A DNA stretch of 64,000 bases from Niallia circulans NBRC 13626. Its GTDB lineage: Bacteria; Bacillota; Bacilli; Bacillales; Cytobacillaceae. Shown in pieces: positions 26,666 through 37,851 of this stretch (positions are counted from its first letter, which is position 1; each line of letters starts with the position of its first letter). The stretch spans positions 1-64,000 of the forward strand of contig NZ_BCVE01000020.1 of the NCBI RefSeq assembly GCF_001591585.1, written 5' to 3'. The notes under the pieces are model-generated. The model saw only the letters and a list, made by a program, of their open reading frames with translations, ran no database searches and was not told the DNA's origin. Position numbers and translations under genes: made by a program.

Positions 26666-29293
26666 TCAAACGGATTTTACATATTCTTGTACAAATTCTA
26701 ATGCTTCATTTAATTTAGAAGGATCTTTACCGCCTGCTTGAGCCATATCTGGACGGCCCCCTCCGCCGCCTCCACAAATGGAAGCTACTTCTTTTACTAT
26801 CTTCCCTGCGTGGAAACCTTTATCCATTAAATCTTTGGTTACACCTGCAATAATATTTACTTTTCCTTCATTGACACTTCCAAGTACTAATACGACAGAA
26901 TCTATTTTTTGTTTTAATTCATCTGCCATTGTACGAAGATTATTCATATCTACATTTGGGATAGAAGCTGCTAATACTGGGACTTCATTGACTAATTTTA
27001 CTTGATCAACCAGATTTCCTGCTTCAATATTGCTTAGTTTTGCAGCAAGTGATTCATTTTCCCGTTGTAATTGCTTTACTTCTGTAAGAAGACTGTCAAC
27101 GCGAGTAGCAACATCTTTGGGACTTGTTTTTAATTTATTCGCCGCTTCTTTTAATAAGTGGATTTGATCTGTCAGTTGTTGGTATGCTGCTTGTCCAGTT
27201 ACTGCTTCAATACGTCTTGTTCCTGCACCAATTCCAGCTTCCGAAACAATTTTAAATAAACCAATTGCTGAAGTATTATCAACATGACAGCCGCCGCATA
27301 ATTCTAAGCTATACTCACCAACTTGAACAACACGTACTACTTTTCCATATTTCTCACCAAATAAAGCCATTGCACCCATTGCTTTCGCTTCTTCGATATC
27401 TTTGTAATCAATTTGGACTGCTATACTTTCCCATATTTTTTCGTTAACGATGCGTTCAATCTCATCTAATTCCTCTGCAGTAATTTGCCCAAAATGAGAA
27501 AAATCAAAACGTAAACGATCTGGTTGTACAAGAGATCCTGCCTGATTAACATGTGTTCCTAGAACGTCTTTTAATGCCTGATGCAATAAATGAGTTGCTG
27601 TATGGTTCTTTACTATTTTGGAACGATTTTTACTATCCACTTTAGCTGCTAATCGATCATTTAACCTAACAGCTCCTGTTTCAATTATTCCTTTGTGTAA
27701 ATTTTGACCATTTGGCGCTTTCTGAACGTCTTCCACCCTAATTGTTACATGATCGGATTTTAACATTCCTTTGTCAGCAATTTGACCACCGCTTTCAGCA
27801 TAGAATGGCGTTTTATCTAATATAAACTGGATTTCATCGCCTGCTTCTGCACTCTCTACTTCTAGACCATTTTTTAATAAAGCCACGATTTGCGCTTCAG
27901 TCGACCACTGGTCATAACCAATAAATTCACTTTCTACTTTAATATTGCCTAACACTCCACTTTGAACTTGCATGCTGTCAACTTCTTGACGTGCTTTGCG
28001 GGCCCGATCCCGCTGACTTTCCATTTCTTTTTCAAAACCTTCATGATCAATTGCCAGACCTTGCTCCTCTGCATATTCCTCTGTAAGTTCAACTGGGAAT
28101 CCATATGTATCGTACAAACGGAAAATATCTTCTCCAGCAATAACTCCATTGTCTTTTGCTTTCTCCATTACTTCTGAAAGAATTGCAAGACCTTCATTTA
28201 ATGTTTCATGGAATCGTTCTTCTTCACTTTTCATTACTTTTTGAATAAATTCTGTCTTTTCTTTTACAGTTGGATAATAATCAACCATAATTTCTGCAAC
28301 TACTGGAACTAATTCAAACATAAATGGTCTGTTAATATTAATTTTCTTTGCATAACGAACTGCTCTGCGCAATAAACGTCGTAATACATAGCCTCTACCT
28401 TCATTTGATGGCAGAGCTCCGTCTCCTATCGCAAAAGCAACTGTACGTATATGGTCTGCGATTACTTTAAATGCTTCATCGCTTAAAGAATCCTTTCCAT
28501 ACTCGGCATCTGCCAATTGTTCAGTCGCACGAATAATCGGCATAAATAAATCTGTATCAAAGTTTGTTGGAACATTTTGAACAACAGACGCCATACGCTC
28601 CAAGCCCATACCTGTATCAATATTCTTCTTTGGCAGTGGTGTATAAGTGCCGTCTGGATTATGGTTAAATTCAGAGAAAACAAGGTTCCATACTTCTAAG
28701 TAACGATCATTTTCTCCACCTGGATATAATTCTGGATCGTTGATATCATTTCCATATTCTGGACCACGGTCATAGAATATTTCTGTATTAGGGCCACTTG
28801 GGCCTTCACCTATGTCCCAGAAATTACCTTCTAAGCGAATGATGCGATTCTCCGGTATGCCAATTTTATCTCTCCATAAAACATATGCTTCTTCATCCTC
28901 AGGATGGATGGTTACAGAAAGCTTCTCTTTATCAAAGCCAATCCATTTTTCATCTGTCAAGAACTCCCAAGCCCATTCGATTGCTTCTTCTTTAAAATAA
29001 TCCCCAATCGAAAAGTTACCAAGCATTTCAAAGAAAGTATGGTGACGCGCTGTTTTGCCTACATTTTCAATATCGTTAGTGCGAATTGATTTTTGTGCAT
29101 TTGTTATTCTAGGGTTTTCAGGAATAACACGACCATCAAAATATTTTTTTAAAGTAGCTACACCACTATTAATCCATAATAATGACGGATCATCATGAGG
29201 GACTAAAGAGGCACTTGGCTCAATCGCATGCCCTTTGCCCTGAAAAAATTCTAAAAATTTGCTTCTTATTTCTGCACCAGTTAAGTTTTTCAT
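26666..29293 (-). CDS. alaS: alanyl-tRNA synthetase
   Basis: An 875-residue class II synthetase that charges tRNA-Ala. The N-terminal catalytic core begins [20 protein letters not shown] with the following [18 protein letters not shown]. The editing domain has the zinc motif [11 protein letters not shown] near residue 565 and [15 protein letters not shown] near 665. A coiled-coil oligomerisation region and the glycine-rich tail [16 protein letters not shown] end the protein. The ATG at 29293 follows AGGAGG; an upstream GTG is too close. Expression is controlled by the T-box leader directly upstream. Confidence 0.97.
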   Translation of the reverse strand: MKNLTGAEIRSKFLEFFQGKGHAIEPSASLVPHDDPSLLWINSGVATLKKYFDGRVIPENPRITNAQKSIRTNDIENVGKTARHHTFFEMLGNFSIGDYFKEEAIEWAWEFLTDEKWIGFDKEKLSVTIHPEDEEAYVLWRDKIGIPENRIIRLEGNFWDIGEGPSGPNTEIFYDRGPEYGNDINDPELYPGGENDRYLEVWNLVFSEFNHNPDGTYTPLPKKNIDTGMGLERMASVVQNVPTNFDTDLFMPIIRATEQLADAEYGKDSLSDEAFKVIADHIRTVAFAIGDGALPSNEGRGYVLRRLLRRAVRYAKKININRPFMFELVPVVAEIMVDYYPTVKEKTEFIQKVMKSEEERFHETLNEGLAILSEVMEKAKDNGVIAGEDIFRLYDTYGFPVELTEEYAEEQGLAIDHEGFEKEMESQRDRARKARQEVDSMQVQSGVLGNIKVESEFIGYDQWSTEAQIVALLKNGLEVESAEAGDEIQFILDKTPFYAESGGQIADKGMLKSDHVTIRVEDVQKAPNGQNLHKGIIETGAVRLNDRLAAKVDSKNRSKIVKNHTATHLLHQALKDVLGTHVNQAGSLVQPDRLRFDFSHFGQITAEELDEIERIVNEKIWESIAVQIDYKDIEEAKAMGAMALFGEKYGKVVRVVQVGEYSLELCGGCHVDNTSAIGLFKIVSEAGIGAGTRRIEAVTGQAAYQQLTDQIHLLKEAANKLKTSPKDVATRVDSLLTEVKQLQRENESLAAKLSNIEAGNLVDQVKLVNEVPVLAASIPNVDMNNLRTMADELKQKIDSVVLVLGSVNEGKVNIIAGVTKDLMDKGFHAGKIVKEVASICGGGGGGRPDMAQAGGKDPSKLNEALEFVQEYVKSV

Positions 29294-29299
29294 CACATA

Positions 29300-29628
29300 T
29301 CCTCCTATTTTTTCTTATGTATTTGCTACAACCACTAAAGTTTACCGTTTTAAGGCATAAAAAAAACTCCCATCCCTGGACAGGGACGAAAGTATTGCTC
29401 GCGGTACCACCCTGATTATGGATAAAAATATATAAAAATAATAAAAAATAATATCCATCTCTCAATATTCCTTAACGCGGAAAACGGCAGTGATTAGCTG
29501 CATTCAAGAATTAGCTTTCAATTATCCTTCACCTAGAACTCCTTTCAGCCAAAGGGAATTCCTCTCTTTAGAGTGGTCTATAATCTACTTATTTCTCTCA
29601 CCATTTTATCGATATATGCTTCATTCGA
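29300..29628 (-). promoter_or_regulatory. T-box leader (alanine) of alaS
   Basis: Tandem elements of a T-box riboswitch read on the minus strand. Stem I has an AGTA motif and a specifier loop GAAAGCTAA, in which GCT (Ala, complement of 29513-29515) is the likely specifier codon. The T-box AGGGTGGTACCGCG is near 29400-29413, where TGGT would pair with an ACCA tRNA end. A terminator with arms CTTTCGTCCCTG and CAGGGATGGGAG plus T-run lies near 29357-29396. Uncharged tRNA-Ala should favour the antiterminator. Confidence 0.93.
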
Positions 29629-29658
29629 ATTATACTGATTATTAGGCAGTATTGTCAA
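29629..29658 (-). promoter_or_regulatory. sigma-A promoter of alaS T-box
   Basis: Minus strand TTGACA (29653-29658), 18 bp, TATAAT (29629-29634): perfect hexamers directly upstream of the leader. Confidence 0.88.
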
Positions 29659-29669
29659 TATTGGTCCAT

Positions 29670-30749
29670 TTATATACGTTTCATTTCTCGTTCTTTTTTT
29701 CCAAAATGGGTTTTCATATGAATGATGGCCACTTTTACAATTGATAATAAAGGAACTGCTACAATCATTCCAATCATCCCGCCTATCTCTTCTCCTAGCA
29801 ATAGCGCAAACATAATAAACAGAGGATGCATATGAGTGCTTTTCCCTACTATATATGGCGATAATATATTTCCTTCGAGAAATTGCAGAATAATAATGAT
29901 AATCACGACAATAATAATCATTTTCACAGAAACAGTACTTGCTACAATTAATGCTGGAACAGCTCCGATTACCGGTCCAAAGTATGGAATGACATTAGTT
30001 ATTCCTATGATCATTCCTAATACAAGGGCAAATTTCATATGAAATATCAGAAAAAGAATCATAGAAATAACTCCAATAATTGTACAAACTAATAATTGTC
30101 CTCTTATATAGCTGCCTAATGATTCATTTACATCCTCTAAAAATAAGCGAGCACTATTGCGCCATTTATTAGGAATTAATCCATTAAAGCCTTTTCTTAC
30201 CGCATTTATATCCTTTAACATATAAAAAGAGATAAAGGGAATAAGCATAATTATAATCGAATAATTGACAATCCCCATGGCCCCATTAATTACTTTATTC
30301 AAAAGGGATTCCATTTTCCTTTCAAATATGTCAATTCCACGGTCAACTTTATCCTGTAGATTGAGCGGCCAAGACTCCATTTTATTTTGAATCGAATCAA
30401 TTAAATCTTTATATCGCTCTGCAAGTTTTGGAGCACTAACTGTCAGCTCTTCCAGCTGATCAATAAGAATTGGGATACCTTTATAGATTGCATATCCAAT
30501 CCCGCCAAAAAATAAAATATAAATAAATGCAACAGACAATCCTCTATGTAAACCTTTTTTATGTAATAATTCTACTATTGGATGAAGTAAGTACGTAAAA
30601 AACGCACCAATAATAAAAGGAGTTATAACCTTTGTTATAAGACTTAAAATGGGTAACCATATCGGCGATAGTTTTATAAAAATAAATAAAACAATAAAAA
30701 GTAATAAGGTAAATCCTAATCGATAATACCATTTTATTCTTATATCCAT
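29670..30749 (-). CDS. yrrI: AI-2E family transporter (YrrI)
   Basis: A 359-residue polytopic membrane protein of the AI-2E/TerC-like permease family (DUF20). A cluster of helices lies at about residues 12-75, a soluble loop with QLEELTVSAPKLAERYKDLI at about 100-140, and a C-terminal bundle contains the family block GITNVIPYFGPVIGAVPAL followed by GNILSPYIVGKSTHMHP. The ATG at 30749 follows GGAGGGAGGAAAGG. In B. subtilis yrrI is also next to alaS. Members export small molecules or act as Na+/H+ antiporters; the substrate is unknown here. Confidence 0.88.
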   Translation of the reverse strand: MDIRIKWYYRLGFTLLLFIVLFIFIKLSPIWLPILSLITKVITPFIIGAFFTYLLHPIVELLHKKGLHRGLSVAFIYILFFGGIGYAIYKGIPILIDQLEELTVSAPKLAERYKDLIDSIQNKMESWPLNLQDKVDRGIDIFERKMESLLNKVINGAMGIVNYSIIIMLIPFISFYMLKDINAVRKGFNGLIPNKWRNSARLFLEDVNESLGSYIRGQLLVCTIIGVISMILFLIFHMKFALVLGMIIGITNVIPYFGPVIGAVPALIVASTVSVKMIIIVVIIIIILQFLEGNILSPYIVGKSTHMHPLFIMFALLLGEEIGGMIGMIVAVPLLSIVKVAIIHMKTHFGKKEREMKRI

Positions 30750-30934
30750 TTCCTTTCCTCCCTCCTTAATGTATTGTGAGAGATAATAGGAATTTTTATG
30801 CATTTTTTATCTAGTTCTCCATTTCAAATAAACTATCTGTGTAATCGACTTATGTTTGTTTCCGTCACATAGTGGCTGCTGCACAATGGAAAGCCTGCTT
30901 GACTATAATTTCAAAACATAATAATAAAATGAAA

Positions 30935-30989
30935 AAGCCCAAGCGCTGATACGAAATTTTTTTGAGTTCTTCGTATCAGTGCTTGGGTT
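30935..30989 (-). repeat. CAATTATACG hairpin family, copy 2 (variant)
   Basis: Long stem CCCAAGCGCTGATACGAA / TTCGTATCAGTGCTTGGG with a 13-nt T-rich loop. It is 47 nt past the yrzQ stop codon. The arm sequence differs from other copies (GCTGATACG for CAATTATACG), but the pairing and the CCC/GGG and TACGAA/TTCGTA ends are kept. Confidence 0.7.
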
Positions 30990-31035
30990 AAAATAGGGCA
31001 GGAATTCTTTTCCAGCCTTATCTTCTGACTCACCA

Positions 31036-31167
31036 TTAAAACATCTTCATTACTTTTCTCTGCACTTTTTTCAGTTGTTTTTGACTTATCATATTATTTT
31101 TTTGCATATAGCTAAGTGCCACTACACCAGCTCCAATAGCTATTGCTGTATTTATCGCTTTACCCAT
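31036..31167 (-). CDS. yrzQ: YrzQ family small protein (DUF3918)
   Basis: A 43-residue peptide starting MGKAINTAIAIGAGVVALSY, followed by MQKNNMISQK and ending QRKVMKMF. The glycine-rich hydrophobic helix plus the QKNNM and basic VMKMF tail match the YrzQ/DUF3918 family. AGGGGTG lies nine bases before the ATG. Its place between recD2 and yrrI is as in B. subtilis. Function unknown; probably a membrane-associated sporulation-era peptide. Confidence 0.8.
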   Translation of the reverse strand: MGKAINTAIAIGAGVVALSYMQKNNMISQKQLKKVQRKVMKMF

Positions 31168-31221
31168 TACTTTGCACCCCTTTTATATGGAAGTGAGCGC
31201 CAAGATTACACAAAGACAAAC

Positions 31222-31410
31222 TTAGCTTAATCGACGCTCTTCTTCGTCAAATAAGTCGTCTAAAGAACTTAAGCTTCCATCTTCTTCTACTTGATGTGTA
31301 TGAATAATCCCTTTCGTAAGCGATAATTCAATAAAGCAATTCCAGCAGTAATATTGATTGATTCCAATTTTCCCAATATCTTTGCTCTGACAATTTGGAC
31401 ATTTGAGCAT
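31222..31410 (-). CDS. small zinc-ribbon protein
   Basis: A 62-residue protein starting MLKCPNCQSKDIGKIGINQY, with a second CWNC pair giving a CxxC-(17)-CxxC zinc ribbon at residues 4-27, then an acidic tail ending DLFDEEERRLS. ATG at 31410 is preferred since GAGGTG lies upstream. It occupies the position of B. subtilis yrzR and is probably its counterpart, though I do not remember that sequence well. A nucleic-acid or protein adaptor role is possible. Confidence 0.72.
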   Translation of the reverse strand: MLKCPNCQSKDIGKIGINQYYCWNCFIELSLTKGIIHTHQVEEDGSLSSLDDLFDEEERRLS

Positions 31411-31637
31411 AGGAAACACCTCATCTTTATTCGTTTCATGAAATATTCCACTTAACATGAAATTTCCAGGTAAGTATTCCCATTATGCTCTATATCCCGT
31501 CCAAATATACCAGTGTTTTTAGGAGTTGGCTGTTTTTATTGGCAAGTTAGAATCCAACTGGATTTTTTCGAAGAAGATAGCATTACTATTTTTCACCTAG
31601 AACTTAAAAACATGTAGTACAAACATTGGCAAAAAAA
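31411..31637. other. recD2-zinc ribbon intergenic region
   Basis: About 230 bases. B. subtilis has yrrD (a PRC-barrel protein) around here; nothing of that kind is present. A GAGTTGG...CCAACT plus T-run hairpin on the plus strand (about 31524-31567) has no upstream plus-strand gene. No coding potential. Confidence 0.5.
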
Positions 31638-31666
31638 ATCCCCTAATATGGGGATTTCTCTTTTAA
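31638..31666 (-). terminator. terminator of recD2
   Basis: Minus strand AAATCCCC / GGGGATTT with a 6-nt loop then TTTTTTT, about 40 nt past the recD2 stop codon. Confidence 0.88.
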
Positions 31667-31704
31667 AAATAGAGATTTTCTTAAAAAGTTTGTACCTAAG
31701 TAAT

Positions 31705-34131
31705 TTAGGATTCGGATGCTTCCATAAAATCATATGGGGTGATATTTTCCATTCCGATCATTGGATCGATTTGATTGATTTTACCTTCATACAATAAATC
31801 AAATGACTTCTCTTTTGTCATTTCCATCGTCTCGTCTGGTTGATATACATCAGCAAATGCCTCTTTGATCTTTTCTTTTAAGGTTGTTTGCCGGTTTAGT
31901 TCATCATTTCGGCTGACACCTAATTCCATTGCTTCCAGTTCTCCACATAGAATCAAAAATTGTTTACTTCTAGTTATTCCGGTGTAAATTAAATTTCTTC
32001 TTAACATGCGATAATAACTTTTAACAACGGGCATGATGACGATTGGAAACTCACTGCCTTGCGATTTATGGACAGAACAGCAATATGCCAGCGTAATTTG
32101 ATTTAAATCCTGTCTCGTGTAGGTTGCTTCTATTCCATCAAACGAAACAATAACCATGTCTTGCTTTTCCGTATTTTCCTTCGCATAAAAAATCGATACA
32201 ATCTCACCCATATCACCATTAAAAACATTGCTTTCTGGCTGATTGACGAGTTGAAGGACTTTATCACCGATACGGTATGTAACCTCTCCAAATTTCAGCT
32301 CTTTTCTGGTGCCATCGGGATTAGGATTTAATATTTCTTGTAAGATAGCATTTAAGCGGTCAATTCCTGCTGGTCCTCTATACATCGGGGCCAATACTTG
32401 AATATCCATTGGCGCGAAGCCTTTGTTTTTCGCATTCAAAACAATTTTTTCAATTGCCTGCGGAATTTGACTGGAAGAGCACTTTATAAAAGACCGATCC
32501 CCTTGGGGCACAAGAAGATTAGCCGGCAGCTGGCCTTTTTTCATTTCATGTGCCAGCTCGATTATCGATGATCCTTCGGCTTGTCGATAAATATCTTTCA
32601 ACTTAACCGTAGGAATACATGCTGAATCAAGCAGATCTTTTAATACTTGGCCCGGCCCTACTGATGGCAGCTGGTCTTCATCTCCGACAATAATTACTTG
32701 AATATGTTCAGGCAAAGCCTTAAATAATTGATGGGCTAGCCAAATATCAACCATCGATGTTTCATCGACGATGAGGATTTTCCCCTCCAAAGGATGATCC
32801 TCATCCCGTTCAAATGTTCCAGTGCCATTCCAGCCCAACAATCGATGAATAGTAACTGCTGGTAAACCTGTCGATTCCGCCATTCGTTTAGCCGCTCGGC
32901 CAGTTGGCGCCGCAAGAATAAACGGATAGGGTTCATCGTTTTTATAATCATTAGGATCTAAAGAACAACCGTGCAATTCACCATATAATTCAACAATTCC
33001 CTTTATGACAGTTGTTTTCCCCGTTCCGGGACCACCTGTCAATATTAGCATCGGGGACATAAGCGCTGTTTGAATCGCCTCTCGTTGAGAGGGAGCATAT
33101 TGAACACCGATACGGTCCTCTAAGTTTCCTAACGCCAGCAGAAATTCCGATTCTGGAAATTGGTCTTTATATTCAGATTGCTCCATTACTCGCTTTATAT
33201 TTCGTACAAGTCCTTTTTCTGAAAAAAACAAAGAAGGTAAATATATTTTTTTATCCTCAACTATAATTTTTCCTTCTTCCTCTAGCTGAATAACCTGATC
33301 TGCTATTTGCGAAAATTCTATCTCCTCTTTTTGATTTTCTTCAAGCAGCGCTTTTACTTTTTCTAGTAAAAATTCCGCATGGAGATAGACATGGCCTTCC
33401 TGATTACTGCTCAGCTCTAAAATATACAAACAGCCAGCCTTTAATCGATCTGGATGATTCCCAGTAATTCCAATCTGAGATCCAAGGTCATCTGCTTTTC
33501 CAAAACCGATTCCTTCAATATCCTCCACTAATTTATATGGATTTGTCTGGACTATTTCTAGCGTATTTTCTTTATATACCTGATAAATTTTCATCGACAA
33601 TTGCGGACCAAACCCATATTGATTTAGTGAAACCATCGCTTGCTCTAACCCTTGATTTTTCATTAATGTATCATAGAGGATTTTCGCTTTATCTGATGCA
33701 AGTTTGGGCACTGTCTCTAAAATCGATGGCTGATTCATGATTTTAGAGATTGCTTCTTCTCCTAAAGTATCCACAATATTCTCTGCTGTTTTTTCCCCAA
33801 TCCCTTTAAATAAGTTGCTCGATAAATAAGCAATAACCCCTTGCTTTGTTTGTGGCATTTCTTTTCGAAAGGAAGTCGCCTGCAGCTGTAAACCGAATCT
33901 TGGATGCTCTTTAAAATCACCAAAGTAAGTATACGTCTCTTCTTCGTTCATCTTTGGTAAATAGCCAGTAATTACCGCTTCTTTATCGTCATAATCATGA
34001 TTCGTTTCATCAACTCGTATTCTTATCACGGAGTAAAGATTCTGTTCATTGTGAAAAATGGTAACAAGATGCCGTCCCTTTACATACTTTTTTTCATTTT
34101 CAAAAAGATCCAAAGAGTTCTGCTCGTTCAA
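31705..34131 (-). CDS. recD2: ATP-dependent DNA helicase RecD2
   Basis: An 808-residue superfamily 1B 5'-3' helicase not associated with RecBC. The N-terminal extension typical of RecD2 contains helix-hairpin-helix repeats (KGIGEKTAENIVDTLG at about 109-124 and GIGFGKADDLGSQIG at 207-221). Walker A GGPGTGKTTV is at 366-375, then LAAPTGRAAKRM, LIVDETSMVD (Walker B), VGDEDQLPSVGPGQVL and the C-terminal motif VHKSQGSEFPIVIMP. It helps in replication-fork repair and mismatch-related DNA metabolism. Directly downstream of the TPR gene, as in B. subtilis. Confidence 0.96.
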   Translation of the reverse strand: MNEQNSLDLFENEKKYVKGRHLVTIFHNEQNLYSVIRIRVDETNHDYDDKEAVITGYLPKMNEEETYTYFGDFKEHPRFGLQLQATSFRKEMPQTKQGVIAYLSSNLFKGIGEKTAENIVDTLGEEAISKIMNQPSILETVPKLASDKAKILYDTLMKNQGLEQAMVSLNQYGFGPQLSMKIYQVYKENTLEIVQTNPYKLVEDIEGIGFGKADDLGSQIGITGNHPDRLKAGCLYILELSSNQEGHVYLHAEFLLEKVKALLEENQKEEIEFSQIADQVIQLEEEGKIIVEDKKIYLPSLFFSEKGLVRNIKRVMEQSEYKDQFPESEFLLALGNLEDRIGVQYAPSQREAIQTALMSPMLILTGGPGTGKTTVIKGIVELYGELHGCSLDPNDYKNDEPYPFILAAPTGRAAKRMAESTGLPAVTIHRLLGWNGTGTFERDEDHPLEGKILIVDETSMVDIWLAHQLFKALPEHIQVIIVGDEDQLPSVGPGQVLKDLLDSACIPTVKLKDIYRQAEGSSIIELAHEMKKGQLPANLLVPQGDRSFIKCSSSQIPQAIEKIVLNAKNKGFAPMDIQVLAPMYRGPAGIDRLNAILQEILNPNPDGTRKELKFGEVTYRIGDKVLQLVNQPESNVFNGDMGEIVSIFYAKENTEKQDMVIVSFDGIEATYTRQDLNQITLAYCCSVHKSQGSEFPIVIMPVVKSYYRMLRRNLIYTGITRSKQFLILCGELEAMELGVSRNDELNRQTTLKEKIKEAFADVYQPDETMEMTKEKSFDLLYEGKINQIDPMIGMENITPYDFMEASES

Positions 34132-34174
34132 CTGAATTCCTCCTTTCTTCCTTTATATTTCATGTCTCTTTCCC

Positions 34175-34825
34175 TTACTTTTCTTCGATAATTTGCTTTC
34201 CGTAACCAGCAAGAAGATGATCTGGCTGAATTTCCAGCGCCTTATTGAACATTTCAACTGCTTTCGCTGTTTTTTCTTTAAAACCATAGGCAACCCCTAA
34301 ATTGTAATAAGCATCTGCATGAGTGACATCTAATGCTATACAGGATTGAAATTGTGTGATTGCTTCTTCAATATATTCATTCTGTGCCAAACAGAGCCCT
34401 AGCTGAAAGAATGCCTCCGCATCTTGACTATTAAGTTCCACTGCTCTTTGAAAATAAGGAATTGCCAGTTTCCCTTTATCTAATCCAACATAAGTAAGTC
34501 CAAGCATAAAGAAATTATCACTTGTTTCGAGGCCCTTTTCTAATGCTAGTTCAAACATATTCTTTGCGGATTCTAAATTTTCTTTTTCATAATAAACGGT
34601 CCCTGCACTATAATAGGCTGCTGCCGTTGTATCATCTATTTCAATCGCCTTTTGGTAGAAAGATAATGCCCTTGTATCATCTCCTAAAGCTGATAAAACA
34701 TTGCCAAAATTAACATAAGAAACAGCATTGTTCGGATTCTTCTCAATCTCTTCCATAAAAAACTTTGCTGCTTCTTCCCATTTACCTTCTTGCATATATT
34801 GTATTCCTAATTGACTATTATCCAT
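34175..34825 (-). CDS. yrrB: tetratricopeptide repeat protein YrrB
   Basis: A 216-residue protein made almost wholly of about six 34-residue TPR units (for example AVSYVNFGNVLSALGDDTRA, AAYYSAGTVYYEKENLESAK, DAYYNLGVAYGFKEKTAKAV). The helical solenoid is a protein-binding scaffold. ATG at 34825 follows GGAGTG. B. subtilis YrrB has the same architecture and position between trmU (mnmA) and recD2. Its partner is unknown; persistent linkage to mnmA suggests a role in RNA modification or translation, which is inference. Confidence 0.92.
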   Translation of the reverse strand: MDNSQLGIQYMQEGKWEEAAKFFMEEIEKNPNNAVSYVNFGNVLSALGDDTRALSFYQKAIEIDDTTAAAYYSAGTVYYEKENLESAKNMFELALEKGLETSDNFFMLGLTYVGLDKGKLAIPYFQRAVELNSQDAEAFFQLGLCLAQNEYIEEAITQFQSCIALDVTHADAYYNLGVAYGFKEKTAKAVEMFNKALEIQPDHLLAGYGKQIIEEK

Positions 34826-34885
34826 CTTAAAACACTCCATTTCTTATTGGTAGTATAGCATATTTTCTAATCAAAAAATGAGAAA

Positions 34886-34977
34886 AGCAACTAGCAAATC
34901 CTCTTATTACAGGAGAATTGCCAGCTGCTTTTTGCCATATGTAAAAACTGTCGACTAATTAATGTTAGTCGACAGTT
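34886..34977 (-). terminator. two hairpins after mnmA
   Basis: First CTGTCGACTAA / TTAGTCGACAG (34949-34977) immediately after the mnmA stop, then an imperfect stem with AAAAGCAGCTGGCAATTCTC and its complement (34886-34936) with a T-rich end. Together they probably separate mnmA from yrrB. Confidence 0.65.
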
Positions 34978-34982
34978 CATCC

Positions 34983-36125
<1,143 letters not shown>

Positions 36126-36145
36126 TTACATGGAAGGGAAGGTTA

Positions 36146-37288
36146 TCATTTTGTCAGACGGTTAATGATTTTGACTAACTCATGACCGACCTTTTCTATT
36201 TGTTGTTCCGTATTATTTAATCCAAAGCTAAATCGAATGGAATTTTTTGTTCTTTCCGATTCTTTGCCAAACATGCTTACTAACACATGAGAAGGTTCGA
36301 TTGATCCAGCAGTACATGCAGAACCACTAGAAGCAGCAATACCCGCTAAGTCAAGATTAACTAACATTGCTTCCACATTTGTACCGGGAAAGCTTAAGTT
36401 TAAAACATGTGGCAAGGTATTATCAACTAATCCGTTTTGCTTAAAAGAAATATTATTATCTTTTAAGATACCTGTAAGGATTTCTTTATATTTTTTAAAC
36501 TGCTCTCTCTTTTGCAATCTATTTTGTTGAGAAATTTCTACTGCTAGCTGAAAGCCTGCTAAAGAAGGAACGTTCTCAGTGCCAGCTCTTCTTTTTTTCT
36601 CTTGTTCTCCACCAAATAATTGAGGATTTAGTTTAATGCCGTTTTTAACATATAAAAACCCTATTCCTTTAGGACCATTAATCTTATGAGAAGAAACAGA
36701 TAAAAGGTCGATGTGCTGTTCTTTTACATCAATATCTTCTAAACCGTAGGCTTGTACCGCATCTGTATGGAAGACAGCAGGATGATTTTTTAACAATAAG
36801 CCAATTTCTTTTATCGGTTGAATCGCACCCACTTCATTATTGCCATACATAATCGTAACAAGAATTGTATCTTCTCTTAATGCTGATTTGAATTCATTCA
36901 AATCTATTAGTCCGTATTCATTTACAGAAAGATAAGTAACCTCGTAGCCCTTTTTCTCTAATTCTTGGCAAGCATGTAATACGGCATGGTGTTCAATTTC
37001 CGTTGTGATAATATGTTTTCCTTTTGCTTCTTTTCCTTCTGCAATTCCAAAGATAGCGTAATTATCTGCCTCTGTACCACCGCTAGTAAAAATAATTTCA
37101 TTTTCGTGAGCACCTATACTAGAAGCAGCTACTGCTCTAGCCTTATCCAATATATTTCTTGCCTGTCTTCCATAGGCATGAATACTTGAAGGATTGCCAA
37201 ATTGATCTTTCATGACTTCATACATTCTATCGATTACTTTTGGATGCATGGGTGAAGTTGCCGCATGATCCACATAAATATGTTCCAA
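36146..37288 (-). CDS. iscS: cysteine desulfurase IscS/YrvO
   Basis: A 380-residue class V PLP aminotransferase-fold enzyme that removes sulfur from cysteine and passes it as a persulfide. VDHAATSPMHPKV opens the protein; the PLP-lysine is in SSHKINGPKG (K202) and the catalytic cysteine loop is ASSGSACTAGS near 325-335. The TTG at 37288 is preferred because AGGTG is spaced six bases from it and homologs begin ME(H/R)IY. Partner of the adjacent mnmA in tRNA 2-thiouridine synthesis. Confidence 0.95.
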   Translation of the reverse strand: MEHIYVDHAATSPMHPKVIDRMYEVMKDQFGNPSSIHAYGRQARNILDKARAVAASSIGAHENEIIFTSGGTEADNYAIFGIAEGKEAKGKHIITTEIEHHAVLHACQELEKKGYEVTYLSVNEYGLIDLNEFKSALREDTILVTIMYGNNEVGAIQPIKEIGLLLKNHPAVFHTDAVQAYGLEDIDVKEQHIDLLSVSSHKINGPKGIGFLYVKNGIKLNPQLFGGEQEKKRRAGTENVPSLAGFQLAVEISQQNRLQKREQFKKYKEILTGILKDNNISFKQNGLVDNTLPHVLNLSFPGTNVEAMLVNLDLAGIAASSGSACTAGSIEPSHVLVSMFGKESERTKNSIRFSFGLNNTEQQIEKVGHELVKIINRLTK

Positions 37289-37431
37289 GTTATTCACCTA
37301 CAATTAATTAGTTGTAATCATTTCAGTTTTCTATTTTTGCCCAATACTTAAAAAAAATCATACAAAGAGCTTTCTACACACTTGATTGCTATTATACGGA
37401 AACAGCCATCATTTTTCTAAAATGCAGCTTC

Positions 37432-37851
37432 TTAAATATAAAACATATAACCATCTGTGCTATCATCTTCTTGATGGTTAGCTAGGTCTTCAATTGTGGT
37501 TGAATCTAATACATCTTTTACGGCATCTCTGATTTTCATCCATAGAGCTTTCTTGGCTGGTTCTTCATCTTCGATTCCCTCGACAGGGCTAATAGGCCCT
37601 TCTAATATACGAATAATGTCTCCAGCGGTAATTTTATTAGGTTCATCGCCTAATACATATCCACCATACGCTCCACGAATACTGCGCACATAACCAGCAT
37701 TACGCAATGGAGCAACTAATTGTTCCAAATAATGCTCTGATAAATTATTGGTTTGAGCAATTGATTTTAATGAAATCGGTCCCTCTCCGTGCTTCTTTGC
37801 TAATTCCATCATAATAGTTAATCCATATCTTCCTTTAGTAGATATCTTCAT
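37432..37851 (-). CDS. cymR: Rrf2-family cysteine metabolism repressor CymR
   Basis: A 139-residue Rrf2 winged-helix repressor. MKISTKGRYGLTIMMELAKK and SIAQTNNLSEHYLEQLVAPL form the DNA-binding domain, followed by IRGAYGGYVL and the family tail. No cysteine is present, so it is not a Fe-S regulator, consistent with Bacillus CymR, which senses cysteine through CysK and O-acetylserine. Its start overlaps the stop of the upstream membrane protein (TAATG), with GGAGG inside the upstream gene. The yrrT-yrhC operon in this window is a known target. Confidence 0.95.
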   Translation of the reverse strand: MKISTKGRYGLTIMMELAKKHGEGPISLKSIAQTNNLSEHYLEQLVAPLRNAGYVRSIRGAYGGYVLGDEPNKITAGDIIRILEGPISPVEGIEDEEPAKKALWMKIRDAVKDVLDSTTIEDLANHQEDDSTDGYMFYI

